From positions 1 to 64,000 of the forward strand of contig NZ_JABASR010000016.1 in the NCBI RefSeq assembly GCF_016107525.1: DNA of 64,000 nt, written 5' to 3'. Under the pieces are notes generated by a model that was given only the letters and a program-made list of their open reading frames with translations, did no database searches and had not been told where the DNA came from. The number at the start of each line of letters is the position of its first letter. Positions within the stretch are counted from its first letter, which is position 1. This DNA comes from Psychrobacter aquimaris. Lineage in GTDB: Bacteria; Pseudomonadota; Gammaproteobacteria; Pseudomonadales; Moraxellaceae. Below are positions 55,971 to 64,000 of the stretch, in pieces. The position numbers and the translations under genes were made by a program.

Positions 55971-56624
55971 ATGGCACTGACACCCAAAGTCGAAAACAAA
56001 AATTTAGACACGACGCTCTCGCCACTACGCTTAGGGATTGGCGGTCCTGTTGGCTCAGGAAAAACAGCATTAACGCTAAGACTATGTCAACGCCTGCGGG
56101 ATGACGTCAATATGGCAGTGGTAACCAATGATATTTATACCAAAGAAGACTCTGAATTTTTAACCCGCCATGAGGCCATGCCAGCTGAGCGCATTCGCGG
56201 TGTTGAAACCGGTGGCTGCCCGCATACGGCCATTCGTGAAGATGCCTCAATTAACCTATCTGCCATCGCCGAATTACAAGACCAATTTGCAGGTCTCGAG
56301 CTTATTATTATCGAATCTGGTGGTGACAATTTGGCAGCAACTTTTAGCCCTGAACTATCCGACTTAACTTTGTATGTCATTGATGTTTCAGCAGGCGATA
56401 AAATCCCTCGTAAAGGTGGGCCTGGCATCATGAAATCTGACTTGCTCATTATCAATAAAACCGATCTTGCCCCTCTCGTAGGTGCGTCACTTGAGGTTAT
56501 GGCACGTGATGCCAAAAAAATGCGCGGCGATAAGCCTGTGGTCTTTAGTAATATGAAAACAGGCGAAGGGCTTGATGACATTGTTGCCTTTATATTGGAT
56601 AAAGGCATGATAAATGTAGCGTAG
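55971..56624 (+). CDS. ureG: urease accessory GTPase UreG
   Basis: This SIMIBI-class GTPase hydrolyses GTP to load nickel into urease. The P-loop [11 protein letters not shown] is at about 24-34, followed by [17 protein letters not shown], the nickel-binding [16 protein letters not shown] with the CPH motif near 79, [13 protein letters not shown] and the NKTD guanine motif. Length 217 is normal. The ATG at 55971 has AAGGA upstream; upstream extension lies in the end of ureF. Confidence 0.95.
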   Translation: MALTPKVENKNLDTTLSPLRLGIGGPVGSGKTALTLRLCQRLRDDVNMAVVTNDIYTKEDSEFLTRHEAMPAERIRGVETGGCPHTAIREDASINLSAIAELQDQFAGLELIIIESGGDNLAATFSPELSDLTLYVIDVSAGDKIPRKGGPGIMKSDLLIINKTDLAPLVGASLEVMARDAKKMRGDKPVVFSNMKTGEGLDDIVAFILDKGMINVA

Positions 56625-56741
56625 AATGTTGCCTCTAATGTCTTATATTATGGAATAAATAGCTGCTTTACAAACCGCTGACGGATAAGCAGATTATCAG
56701 TCAGTTTTTATATCGATTTGTTTACTCATTAAGGATGTATC

Positions 56742-57419
56742 ATGACAATAAAAATATCACAAACTATGACATATAGAGCTTTCAACAACAAAGCGGCAAT
56801 GACCAGTGGCTTAGCATTGTTATCATTGCTACCAACACTCGCATTGGCTCACCCTGGGCATGGCTTGATGGCAGAAGAAAGCACATTTAGCACTTCAGTA
56901 TTGTCTGGTATCATGCATCCTTTAACTGGGCTTGATCACCTCATGCTGGCATTGGGTATGGGCCTGCTATTTACTCAGATGCACAGTTTTAAGAAAGGCT
57001 TTATAGCACTGTTAATTGGTCTAGTAACAGGATTTGTACTCAGTTTAAGTGTGAGCTTGAACAGCGTATTTATTGAATTCGGTATCGTACTGTCTATCGT
57101 ATTACTAACCATGGCACTTATGAGCCGCTACTTTAACAATTCACTGAATCAAAGCAATGAAGCCTCAGTCAAAACATGGCATAACTTAGCCATCGTTGGC
57201 TTTGGTGCACTCGCTATGTTCCATGGTGCGGCGCACGCCATTGAAGTTCCTGCAAACAGTAATACTGCTGGATTTTTTATAGGTATGATTGTTGCCATGC
57301 TAGGTCTATATACTGTCGGCAAAGGCGTTGCTACCTATCTAAACACTCACTTGCAAGACAGTTTGATTGTTCAACGTATCATGGCGGTTGTCGGTCTATG
57401 CGCGGTACTGTTGAGTTAA
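56742..57419 (+). CDS. HupE/UreJ-family membrane protein, nickel-related
   Basis: This 225-residue membrane protein has a signal-like N-terminus, the motif HPGHGL near 38, HPLTGLDHLMLALGMGLL near 60, a MFHGAAHAIEVP segment, and about six hydrophobic helices. HupE/UreJ proteins are thought to import nickel or cobalt. AAGGATG lies before the ATG. It follows ureG by about 117 bases in the same direction and probably supplies nickel to urease. Confidence 0.85.
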   Translation: MTIKISQTMTYRAFNNKAAMTSGLALLSLLPTLALAHPGHGLMAEESTFSTSVLSGIMHPLTGLDHLMLALGMGLLFTQMHSFKKGFIALLIGLVTGFVLSLSVSLNSVFIEFGIVLSIVLLTMALMSRYFNNSLNQSNEASVKTWHNLAIVGFGALAMFHGAAHAIEVPANSNTAGFFIGMIVAMLGLYTVGKGVATYLNTHLQDSLIVQRIMAVVGLCAVLLS

Positions 57420-57613
57420 TTAAGTCCCTATATAAGTAGTCTCAGCAAATACTGTACTCAATTTGAAGGCTTGCCTATGCTAACGATTTATCATCATAGT
57501 CCTTAACACCATACTCGCTGAGATGCAGACGGGTAACACGATACAAACTATCTTGCTGATTACTGATATAACGGTTTAAGTTGGCAATCATATAAGAGAT
57601 ATTTGCTCAACAA

Positions 57614-57646
57614 GAACACAGGATGATTTTTGACTATCCTGTGTTC
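57614..57646. terminator. hairpin between the HupE/UreJ gene and the LysR gene
   Basis: GAACACAGGAT and ATCCTGTGTTC pair perfectly around an 11-base loop in the spacer of convergent genes (57420-57738). T-runs are weak on both sides, but position supports a shared end for the urease operon and the LysR gene. Nothing else is seen in this 319-base spacer. Confidence 0.6.
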
Positions 57647-57738
57647 TATTACCTTTATAAAGCCTGTAAAAACAATTAGTCTCATCTCGCGTTATTCTAC
57701 TCAATTTTGAGAGCACTACTAATGGTATTAAAAGCTTG

Positions 57739-58656
57739 TCAGATTTTCTCACGTTTATAATCAAAACCTTCTGCATCATAGATTTGGTAAGTGACATTCA
57801 GCAATGTTTTTAATAGCTCTGACTTGTCAAAGTGTCTGACACTCATCACAATCGGTGAGGTAATCAATCCATCTTCAAAGGGTATATAAGTCACTTCTTG
57901 ACTCCGCAAATGTTCAAGGGTTTTGGGCACAATTGTCAAACCCTCGCCTGCCGCCACCAGCCCCAATGCAACATGCAACTCACGCACCTCTGTAAAATAA
58001 TTGGCCTTTAAGTTACGAGCGTCAAATAATTCCAAGACATAATCGATAAAACTGGGACGCGGCGCGGTTGGATATAGCAATAAATTCTCATTGGTTAAAT
58101 CCATCAGTCTCACACTGGTACGCCCTTCCTTCGCCAAAGGATGACCAACAGGAACGGCAACGACCAAGCTCTCTTCCCTAAGCACCATCCGCCTGATAGA
58201 AGCGTCTTCAAATAATAGCCTACCAAACCCAACGTCTATTTTTCCGTCTACCAATCCTTGTGTTTGTTGCCAAGAATTCAGCTCATATAGTTTGATTTCC
58301 ACATTTGGATATACCTCACGAAAACGGGCGATCACTTTTGGCAATATGCCAGATAAGATAGAGGAAACAAAACCGATAGACAGCGTATTATCAAAATTAC
58401 CTTTGCGAATGGTCATCGCCCGCAGATCGTCCGATTTTTTCAATATCTGAATGGCATGATCATAAAAAAACTCCCCTGCCTCAGTCAGTTTGAGTGGACG
58501 ATTTTCCCTATCAATTAACGTAACTCCGATCTCTTCTTCTAGCTGCTTGATTTGTCTACTAAGTGGCGGCTGTGAGATATACAAGCGCGCAGCTGCCTTA
58601 TTAAAGCTCTTTTCTTCTGCGACTGCCACAAAGTAGCGTAAGTGCCTCAGTTCCAT
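57739..58656 (-). CDS. LysR-family regulator, CatM/BenM type
   Basis: This 305-residue regulator opens with the MELRHLRYFVAVAEEKSFNKAAARLYISQPPLSRQIKQLE HTH typical of BenM/CatM/CatR, followed by an effector domain with LLYPTAPRPSFIDYVLEL and GLVAAGEGLTIVP. It is divergent from catB, and perfect ATAC-N7-GTAT and weaker copies lie in the spacer, the binding pattern of CatM and BenM. It should activate cat (and perhaps ben) genes in response to muconate and possibly benzoate. CatM versus BenM cannot be settled from one copy. Confidence 0.9.
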   Translation of the reverse strand: MELRHLRYFVAVAEEKSFNKAAARLYISQPPLSRQIKQLEEEIGVTLIDRENRPLKLTEAGEFFYDHAIQILKKSDDLRAMTIRKGNFDNTLSIGFVSSILSGILPKVIARFREVYPNVEIKLYELNSWQQTQGLVDGKIDVGFGRLLFEDASIRRMVLREESLVVAVPVGHPLAKEGRTSVRLMDLTNENLLLYPTAPRPSFIDYVLELFDARNLKANYFTEVRELHVALGLVAAGEGLTIVPKTLEHLRSQEVTYIPFEDGLITSPIVMSVRHFDKSELLKTLLNVTYQIYDAEGFDYKREKI

Positions 58657-58765
58657 CTTTTCTCTTCCTTGATCAGGCCTTGGGCTGGTTTCTTAACATC
58701 AGTTTTTCAGTTGTGACGCTAATTACTATGACAACCGAATGAACTCGGTCGTAGCAATCATCTTT

Positions 58766-58842
58766 ATACCTAAAGAACATAACACGGTGCAGGTTATATA
58801 TAAAAATACCTAAAAGGTATTAATAATAGACTAAATAGGTCT
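58766..58842. promoter_or_regulatory. CatM/BenM-type binding sites upstream of catB
   Basis: ATACCTAAAAGGTAT (58806-58820) is a perfect ATAC-N7-GTAT. A weaker AGAC-N7-GTCT (58828-58842) has its centre 22 bases downstream, and an ATAC-N7-ACAT (58766-58780) lies 40 bases upstream. The 22-base spacing is the usual recognition/activation site geometry of LysR proteins. Confidence 0.75.
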
Positions 58843-58916
58843 TAGACATGCTGTTATCTAGCATTTATAGTTCTTATTAAGCATAAGGACGCACCACTCA
58901 TCAATTAGGGACTGTC

Positions 58917-60035
58917 ATGATTCGTTCAATTAATACCTTGCTGGTACCAATACCTACTATTCGAGCGCATAAGCTTGCTTGTACCGTCATGAACGAACAA
59001 GTACTCGTGCTAGTACATATCCAAACAGAAGATGGCTATGAAGGCTGGGGAGAGGCAACCACGATCGGCGGTCTCAGCTATGCCGAAGAAAGCCCTCACA
59101 GCATCAAAACCAATATTGATACTTATTTCACGCCTCTTTTATTAAAAGAGCAGCCGACCAGTGCAGCAAAAGCGATGCAACTGCTAAACCTTCATATCAA
59201 TGGCAACCGTTTTGCAAAATGTGCGATCGAAACTGCCCTACTAGACATTGAAGGCAAACGCTTAAACTTGCCCGTGAGTGAGCTAATTGGTGGCCGTGTC
59301 CGCGATCGTATCGAAGTGGCTTGGACGCTAGCCAGCGGTAATACAAGCAAAGATATCGCTGAAGCTAAGCACATGGTTGAGCAAAAACGCCACCGTATCT
59401 TTAAGTTAAAAATCGGTAGCAATCCGATTCTTGACGACGTAGCGCACGTATTGGCGATCAAACAAGCCTTACCTGATTGTCGCATCACAGTCGATGTCAA
59501 TCAAGCATGGACAGAGCTTGAAGCGATGAAAGGCATTAGCCTATTGCAAGCGGGCGGCGTTGATTTAATAGAACAACCTATCTCCATGAGAAACCCTACT
59601 GGACTTAAACGCTTAACAGATCATTTTGACGTACCCATCATGGCGGACGAAATTGTCCAAGACCCGCAAAATGCCGCTCGTTTAGCAGCAGATCATTGTG
59701 CCGACGTCTTTGCCGTAAAAATCAATCAAGCAGGTGGATTAAAGGCCGCCTGTCTCATTGGACAAATGGCACATTTAGCAGGTATTGAGCTGTATGGCGG
59801 TACGATGCTTGAAGGCCCTATCGGTACAGCGGCATCAGCACACGTGTTCTCAACGTATCCGAGTTTGAACTTCGACACAGAGCTGTTCGGCCCGCTCTTA
59901 TTGACCGAAGACATTTTAGTGCAACCTCTTGATTATCAAGACTTTGGTTTGACAGTACCCAGCGGAGCTGGATTAGGTATCGAAGTAGACAGCGATAAGG
60001 TATATCGCTATGCCAAACAAGCCGCCACTAAATAA
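58917..60035 (+). CDS. catB: muconate cycloisomerase
   Basis: This enolase-superfamily enzyme lactonises cis,cis-muconate to muconolactone. In its 372 residues the catalytic Lys of FKLKIG lies near 164, the metal Asp of VDVNQAW near 195, the Glu and Asp of ADEIVQD near 245, and KINQAGG near 270; GGTMLEGPIG is typical. An AGGGA site precedes the ATG. It is first in the cat operon with catC. Confidence 0.95.
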   Translation: MIRSINTLLVPIPTIRAHKLACTVMNEQVLVLVHIQTEDGYEGWGEATTIGGLSYAEESPHSIKTNIDTYFTPLLLKEQPTSAAKAMQLLNLHINGNRFAKCAIETALLDIEGKRLNLPVSELIGGRVRDRIEVAWTLASGNTSKDIAEAKHMVEQKRHRIFKLKIGSNPILDDVAHVLAIKQALPDCRITVDVNQAWTELEAMKGISLLQAGGVDLIEQPISMRNPTGLKRLTDHFDVPIMADEIVQDPQNAARLAADHCADVFAVKINQAGGLKAACLIGQMAHLAGIELYGGTMLEGPIGTAASAHVFSTYPSLNFDTELFGPLLLTEDILVQPLDYQDFGLTVPSGAGLGIEVDSDKVYRYAKQAATK

Positions 60036-60121
60036 GAAAAGTCATCATTTGCTACGGACGTTCAAAATGAAACGCGATAGCAACTCGCCAACTTACCCTC
60101 ATCAAATATAAGGAAGTAATT

Positions 60122-60412
60122 ATGTTATACCACGTCAGAATGGATGTGTTAATCCCAACAAGTATGGATGCAGACAAGGTCAACGAGCTTAAAGCAACCG
60201 AAAAAGCCCTCTCGCAAAAGCTACAAGAGCAAGGTAAGTGGCGTCACATTTGGCGCTTGGCTGGCGAATACTCTAACTTCAGTATCTTTGATGTCGACAG
60301 TAACGAAGAGTTACACGACATCATGATGTCGTTACCTCTATATCCCTACATGAAGGTTGAGGTGACACCCTTGTTACGTCATCCATCATCTATTCGTAGT
60401 GATGACAGCTAA
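60122..60412 (+). CDS. catC: muconolactone delta-isomerase
   Basis: This 96-residue ferredoxin-like-fold enzyme turns muconolactone into 3-oxoadipate enol-lactone. MLYHVRMDVLIPTSMDADKV at the start and WRHIWRLAGEYSNFSIFDV in the middle are characteristic, as is SLPLYPYMKVEVTPL. Its product is the substrate of the lactonase half of PcaL. AAGGAAG precedes the ATG. Confidence 0.95.
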   Translation: MLYHVRMDVLIPTSMDADKVNELKATEKALSQKLQEQGKWRHIWRLAGEYSNFSIFDVDSNEELHDIMMSLPLYPYMKVEVTPLLRHPSSIRSDDS

Positions 60413-60653
60413 GCGGTAGATAGCGTATTGATAGGCTCAATCAGAGCAGACAACCACTCATCAATAGCGTATTGGCTTAAAGCCCCCTTATTTATTACCA
60501 AACATCATTGGTCTATATCAGACCAAGCGGGCGCTATGGCTCAAATTTTAATAGCGCAATAACACAGGCAAACAAATTTTGAGTAAGAATACTCAATACT
60601 TATCCCGTTAAAATATTTATCCCTTTTAAATAGTCCTCAACAAGGAGAGAGAC

Positions 60654-61577
60654 ATGGAACGCAGCCAAATTGAAGCATTAGCCACGCAATTTATCAAAGG
60701 CAAAATTGACTTCCCTGAACAAGTCAATCCACGCGTACAAGAGATTGTATTACGTATCGTCACCGACCTCATGCAAACCATCAATGACCTAAAAATCACT
60801 GCCGATGAATATTGGACTGGGGTTGAATTCATTGGTGATTTGGGCAAAGAAGCGGGGTTGTTATCACCCGGCCTCGGTTTTGATCACTTCATGGATTTGA
60901 TGATTGAAGAGGATTTAAAAGCAGCAGGACTTGATGGCGGCACTATACGTACTATCGAAGGGCCACTCTATGTCGCTGGTGCGCCAGAAGCACAAGGCTT
61001 TGCACGTCTAGACGATGGTACAGACCTTGATAATGGTACCGTGCTGTTTATGCAAGGGACTGTTTATGACAACGATGGCAACCCACTACCGAATGCCAAA
61101 GTTGAAGTATGGCATGCCAATAGCTTAGGCAACTACTCTTTCTTTGATGAGTCACAGTCAGCATTCAACTTACGTCGCAGCATCATCACGGACGAAAACG
61201 GCAATTATGCCTTCCGCAGTATTGTACCGCTAGGTTACTCGGTGCCACCAGACGGCATGACGCAAAAAGTACTGGGCCCGCTAGGTCGTCATGGTCATCG
61301 CCCCGCCCATATTCACTTCTTCGCCAGTGCGGATGGTCATCGCAAATTGACCACGCAAATCAACATCGATGGCGACGAGTACTTATGGGATGACTTTGCT
61401 TTTGCCAGTCGCGAAGGCTTGGTGCCAGAAGTCACGATGGTTGAAGATGCTGACCAGCTAAAAGAAAAAGCGCTTGATAAGCCTTACGCCAGTATCGACT
61501 TTGACTTTCATTTAGTAAAAGATATTGACCAAGCGGTACAAGGTAGTGAAGTAGAACGCCGCCGTGCCCAAGGTTAA
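60654..61577 (+). CDS. catA: catechol 1,2-dioxygenase
   Basis: This intradiol dioxygenase cleaves catechol to cis,cis-muconate. The 307 residues include an N-terminal helical dimerisation domain (about 1-100), EVWHANSLGNYSFFD (first Tyr ligand), SIVPLGYSVPPDG (second Tyr) and the RPAHIHFF His ligands near 215. AAGGAGAGAG precedes the ATG. A 240-base spacer separates it from catC, with an imperfect ATAC-N7-TTAT (60589-60603), so it may have its own promoter. Confidence 0.95.
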   Translation: MERSQIEALATQFIKGKIDFPEQVNPRVQEIVLRIVTDLMQTINDLKITADEYWTGVEFIGDLGKEAGLLSPGLGFDHFMDLMIEEDLKAAGLDGGTIRTIEGPLYVAGAPEAQGFARLDDGTDLDNGTVLFMQGTVYDNDGNPLPNAKVEVWHANSLGNYSFFDESQSAFNLRRSIITDENGNYAFRSIVPLGYSVPPDGMTQKVLGPLGRHGHRPAHIHFFASADGHRKLTTQINIDGDEYLWDDFAFASREGLVPEVTMVEDADQLKEKALDKPYASIDFDFHLVKDIDQAVQGSEVERRRAQG

Positions 61578-61706
61578 CCATCATTTAATATTAAAGATAA
61601 ATAGCTGATAAACCGTAGGATTTTGCGTTTGATACTTCATCAGCTGTCGTATCAAACGTCACACCCTACCCTCATTTAACATCGTTATTATACAAGGAAG
61701 GCAGCC

Positions 61707-63083
61707 ATGAGCGAGCGTATCAATCTAGTACCTGAAGGATCAGACATCACTATTGATGATTTTTTAGAAGAGAACAGTGAACAAGGGGTTTATCGCTTGC
61801 ATCGTAGTGCCTTCACTAACGAAGAGCTGTTTGAACTTGAGATGAAATACATCTTTGAGAGCAATTGGGTGTACTTGGCGCATGAAACTCAAGTTCCGAA
61901 TAACAACGATTATTACACCTCATACATTGGTCGTCAGCCAGTCATCCTTGCCCGCAATAAAGAAGGCGAGCTGCATTGTATGATTAACGCCTGTTCACAC
62001 CGTGGCGCGCAGTTATGCCGTCATAAAAAAGGCAACAAAGCCACTTACACTTGCCCATTCCACGGTTGGACCTTTAACAACACAGGCAAGCTGCTTAAAG
62101 TAAAAGACCCACGTGGCGCAGGTTATCCTGAGATATTCAACAAAGACGGTTCACACGATCTAAAACAAGTGAAGATAGCCAATTATAAAGGCTTTATCTT
62201 TGCCAGCTTAAATGATGACGTCCAGCCTATCGAAGAATGGCTTGGCGGTTCTACCAAGATCCTTGACATGATTGTCAATCAATCTCCAGAAGGTTTAGAA
62301 GTCTTGCGTGGCAGCTCAACCTATACCTTTGACGGCAATTGGAAGTTACAAGCTGAAAACGGTGCTGATGGCTATCACGTTTCAGCAGTGCATTGGAACT
62401 ATGCTGCCACGACTGCCCGCCGTAAAGAAGAAACCGTCAAAACAGACAACATCAAAGCCATGAATGCGGGTAAATGGGGTCGTCAAGGCGGTGGTTTTTA
62501 TTCTTTTGAAAACGGTCATATGTTGCTATGGACTCAGTGGGAAAACCCCCAAGACCGTCCAAACTATGCATATCGTGATGATTATGTCGCAAGCTATGGT
62601 GAAGCGATGGCGGATTGGATGATTGGACGCTCGCGTAACTTATGCCTCTATCCAAACGTCTATATCATGGATCAGTTCAGCTCACAAATTCGTATGTTAC
62701 GCCCTATTTCCGTTGATAAAACTGAAGTGAGTATTTGGTGTATCGCCCCCAAAGGTGAAAGCGATGAAGCACGTGCGCGCCGTATCCGCCAGTACGAAGA
62801 TTTCTTTAACGTCACTGGCATGGCAACGCCTGATGATCTAGAAGAATTCCGCTCGTGCCAAGAAGGTTATAACGGTATCAAACTTGAATGGAATGATATG
62901 TGCCGTGGCTCAGAGCATTGGATAGAAGGCGCAGATGAAGGTGCGGCAGCAATTGATCTCAAACCTTTATTGAGTGGGGTTAAAACTGAAGATGAAGGCT
63001 TGTATACCGTCCAGCATCGCTACTGGCATGAAGAGATGAAAAAAGCGCTAGAGCAAGAAAAACAGATACATGGCGAAGGGTAA
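61707..63083 (+). CDS. benA: benzoate 1,2-dioxygenase alpha subunit
   Basis: This Rieske oxygenase large subunit dihydroxylates benzoate. The Rieske ligands C96, H98, C116 and H119 are in CSHRGAQ and CPFHGWTF. The mononuclear iron site is in [17 protein letters not shown] (about 216-232). The 458-residue length fits. AAGGAAG precedes the ATG. It is followed by benB and benC, the beta subunit and the reductase. Confidence 0.95.
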   Translation: MSERINLVPEGSDITIDDFLEENSEQGVYRLHRSAFTNEELFELEMKYIFESNWVYLAHETQVPNNNDYYTSYIGRQPVILARNKEGELHCMINACSHRGAQLCRHKKGNKATYTCPFHGWTFNNTGKLLKVKDPRGAGYPEIFNKDGSHDLKQVKIANYKGFIFASLNDDVQPIEEWLGGSTKILDMIVNQSPEGLEVLRGSSTYTFDGNWKLQAENGADGYHVSAVHWNYAATTARRKEETVKTDNIKAMNAGKWGRQGGGFYSFENGHMLLWTQWENPQDRPNYAYRDDYVASYGEAMADWMIGRSRNLCLYPNVYIMDQFSSQIRMLRPISVDKTEVSIWCIAPKGESDEARARRIRQYEDFFNVTGMATPDDLEEFRSCQEGYNGIKLEWNDMCRGSEHWIEGADEGAAAIDLKPLLSGVKTEDEGLYTVQHRYWHEEMKKALEQEKQIHGEG

Positions 63084-63143
63084 TACGACAGCCAGTAACT
63101 TGCTCATCATGGCAGGAACAACCAACACATAAGGATATCAATC

Positions 63144-63641
63144 ATGAAAAACACCACTGTGCAAATTGAAGACATTCGACAGTTTTTATACCGTGAAGCG
63201 CGTTTATTGGACGAGAAAAAATGGGAAGAATGGCTGACTTGTTATGACGAAGACTGCCCTTTTTGGATGCCAAGCTGGGATGACGATGGTGAGCTGATTA
63301 GCGATCCGCAGAGAGAAATCTCACTGATTTATTATCCTGATCGTCGTGGTCTTGAAGATCGTATTTTCCGTATCGAAACGGAGCGCTCATCTGCGACCAT
63401 TCCCGATACCCGCACCGCTCATAATCTATCTAACATTGAACTGCTTGAAGATAACGACGGTATCGTGACAGTACGCTTTAACTGGATCAATAAATCTTAT
63501 CGCTATCATGAGACCAATACTTACTGGGGTTACTCTCAGTACAAAATAGACATGACTCAAGAGCAACCAAAGATTTTGGACAAATATGTGGTCTTAAAAG
63601 ACGACTATGTGCATCAAATCATGGATGTCTATCACGTCTAA
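63144..63641 (+). CDS. benB: benzoate 1,2-dioxygenase beta subunit
   Basis: This 165-residue small subunit has the SnoaL-like cone fold: DIRQFLYREARLLDEKKWEEWL, then FWMPSW and ISLIYYPDRRGLEDRIFRIETERS. It has a structural role in the alpha-beta hexamer. AAGGATAT precedes the ATG at 63144. Confidence 0.94.
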   Translation: MKNTTVQIEDIRQFLYREARLLDEKKWEEWLTCYDEDCPFWMPSWDDDGELISDPQREISLIYYPDRRGLEDRIFRIETERSSATIPDTRTAHNLSNIELLEDNDGIVTVRFNWINKSYRYHETNTYWGYSQYKIDMTQEQPKILDKYVVLKDDYVHQIMDVYHV

Positions 63642-63687
63642 TATTCGCGCGTTATCTAGTTATTGCTCAGTCATGATTCAGTAAATA

Positions 63688-64000
<313 letters not shown>

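Overview
The window reads as a chromosomal segment of a Gammaproteobacterium of the family Moraxellaceae, most likely Psychrobacter. The clues are moderate GC, AT-rich spacers, a beta-ketoadipate gene set of Acinetobacter/Psychrobacter type, a CatM/BenM-like LysR regulator with ATAC-N7-GTAT sites, and several short inverted-repeat elements. This assignment is inference from gene content; no rRNA or tRNA gene was seen.

Layout. (1) 254-6728, minus strand: a protocatechuate operon, pcaF-pcaL(DC fusion)-pcaH-pcaG-pobA-pcaI-pcaJ. (2) 7100-10313: vanR, then divergent vanA and vanB (vanillate to protocatechuate), with two copies of the VanR operator ATTGGATCCAAT. (3) 10485-15278: an IclR-type regulator and pcaB, divergent, flanked by two inverted, about 88% identical orphan TRAP-type substrate-binding lipoproteins. 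A tandem-dyad operator motif occurs upstream of pcaF and of both lipoproteins. (4) 15318-16229: an exported metallo-beta-lactamase-fold protein, followed by a decayed IS1595-type element. (5) 17117-32954, minus strand: a Fur-box-bearing hydroxamate siderophore locus with 2,4-diaminobutyrate aminotransferase and decarboxylase, an N-hydroxylase, an acyltransferase, three IucA/IucC-type synthetases, an MFS exporter, an RraA-fold protein and a TonB-dependent receptor. (6) 33000-34000: a mobile-element graveyard. (7) 34026-43299, minus strand: a 3-(3-hydroxyphenyl)propionate meta-cleavage operon (mhpA, B, transporter, F, E, C, D order) with an upstream LysR gene. (8) 44365-57419, plus strand: urea ABC transporter urtABCDE and urease ureD-A-BC-E-F-G plus a HupE/UreJ protein; the beta and alpha urease subunits are fused in one ORF. 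(9) 57739-64000: LysR regulator, catB, catC, catA, benA, benB and the start of benC.

How it fits together. Vanillate (VanAB) and 4-hydroxybenzoate (PobA) feed protocatechuate; PcaGH, PcaB and the PcaL fusion take it to beta-ketoadipate. Benzoate is routed through BenABC, CatA, CatB and CatC to the same enol-lactone. No catD is visible, so the lactonase half of PcaL and PcaIJF probably serve both branches. Phenylpropionoids go through the separate Mhp meta pathway to pyruvate and acetyl-CoA. Iron acquisition and urea-nitrogen supply sit between these modules, so the window resembles a nutrient-scavenging supercluster.

The most unusual points are: the three-synthetase siderophore locus carrying an RraA-like protein whose catalytic Arg position is not conserved; the urease beta-alpha fusion; the repeated two-dyad operator defining a candidate pca regulon; and the inverted lipoprotein paralogues around pcaB.
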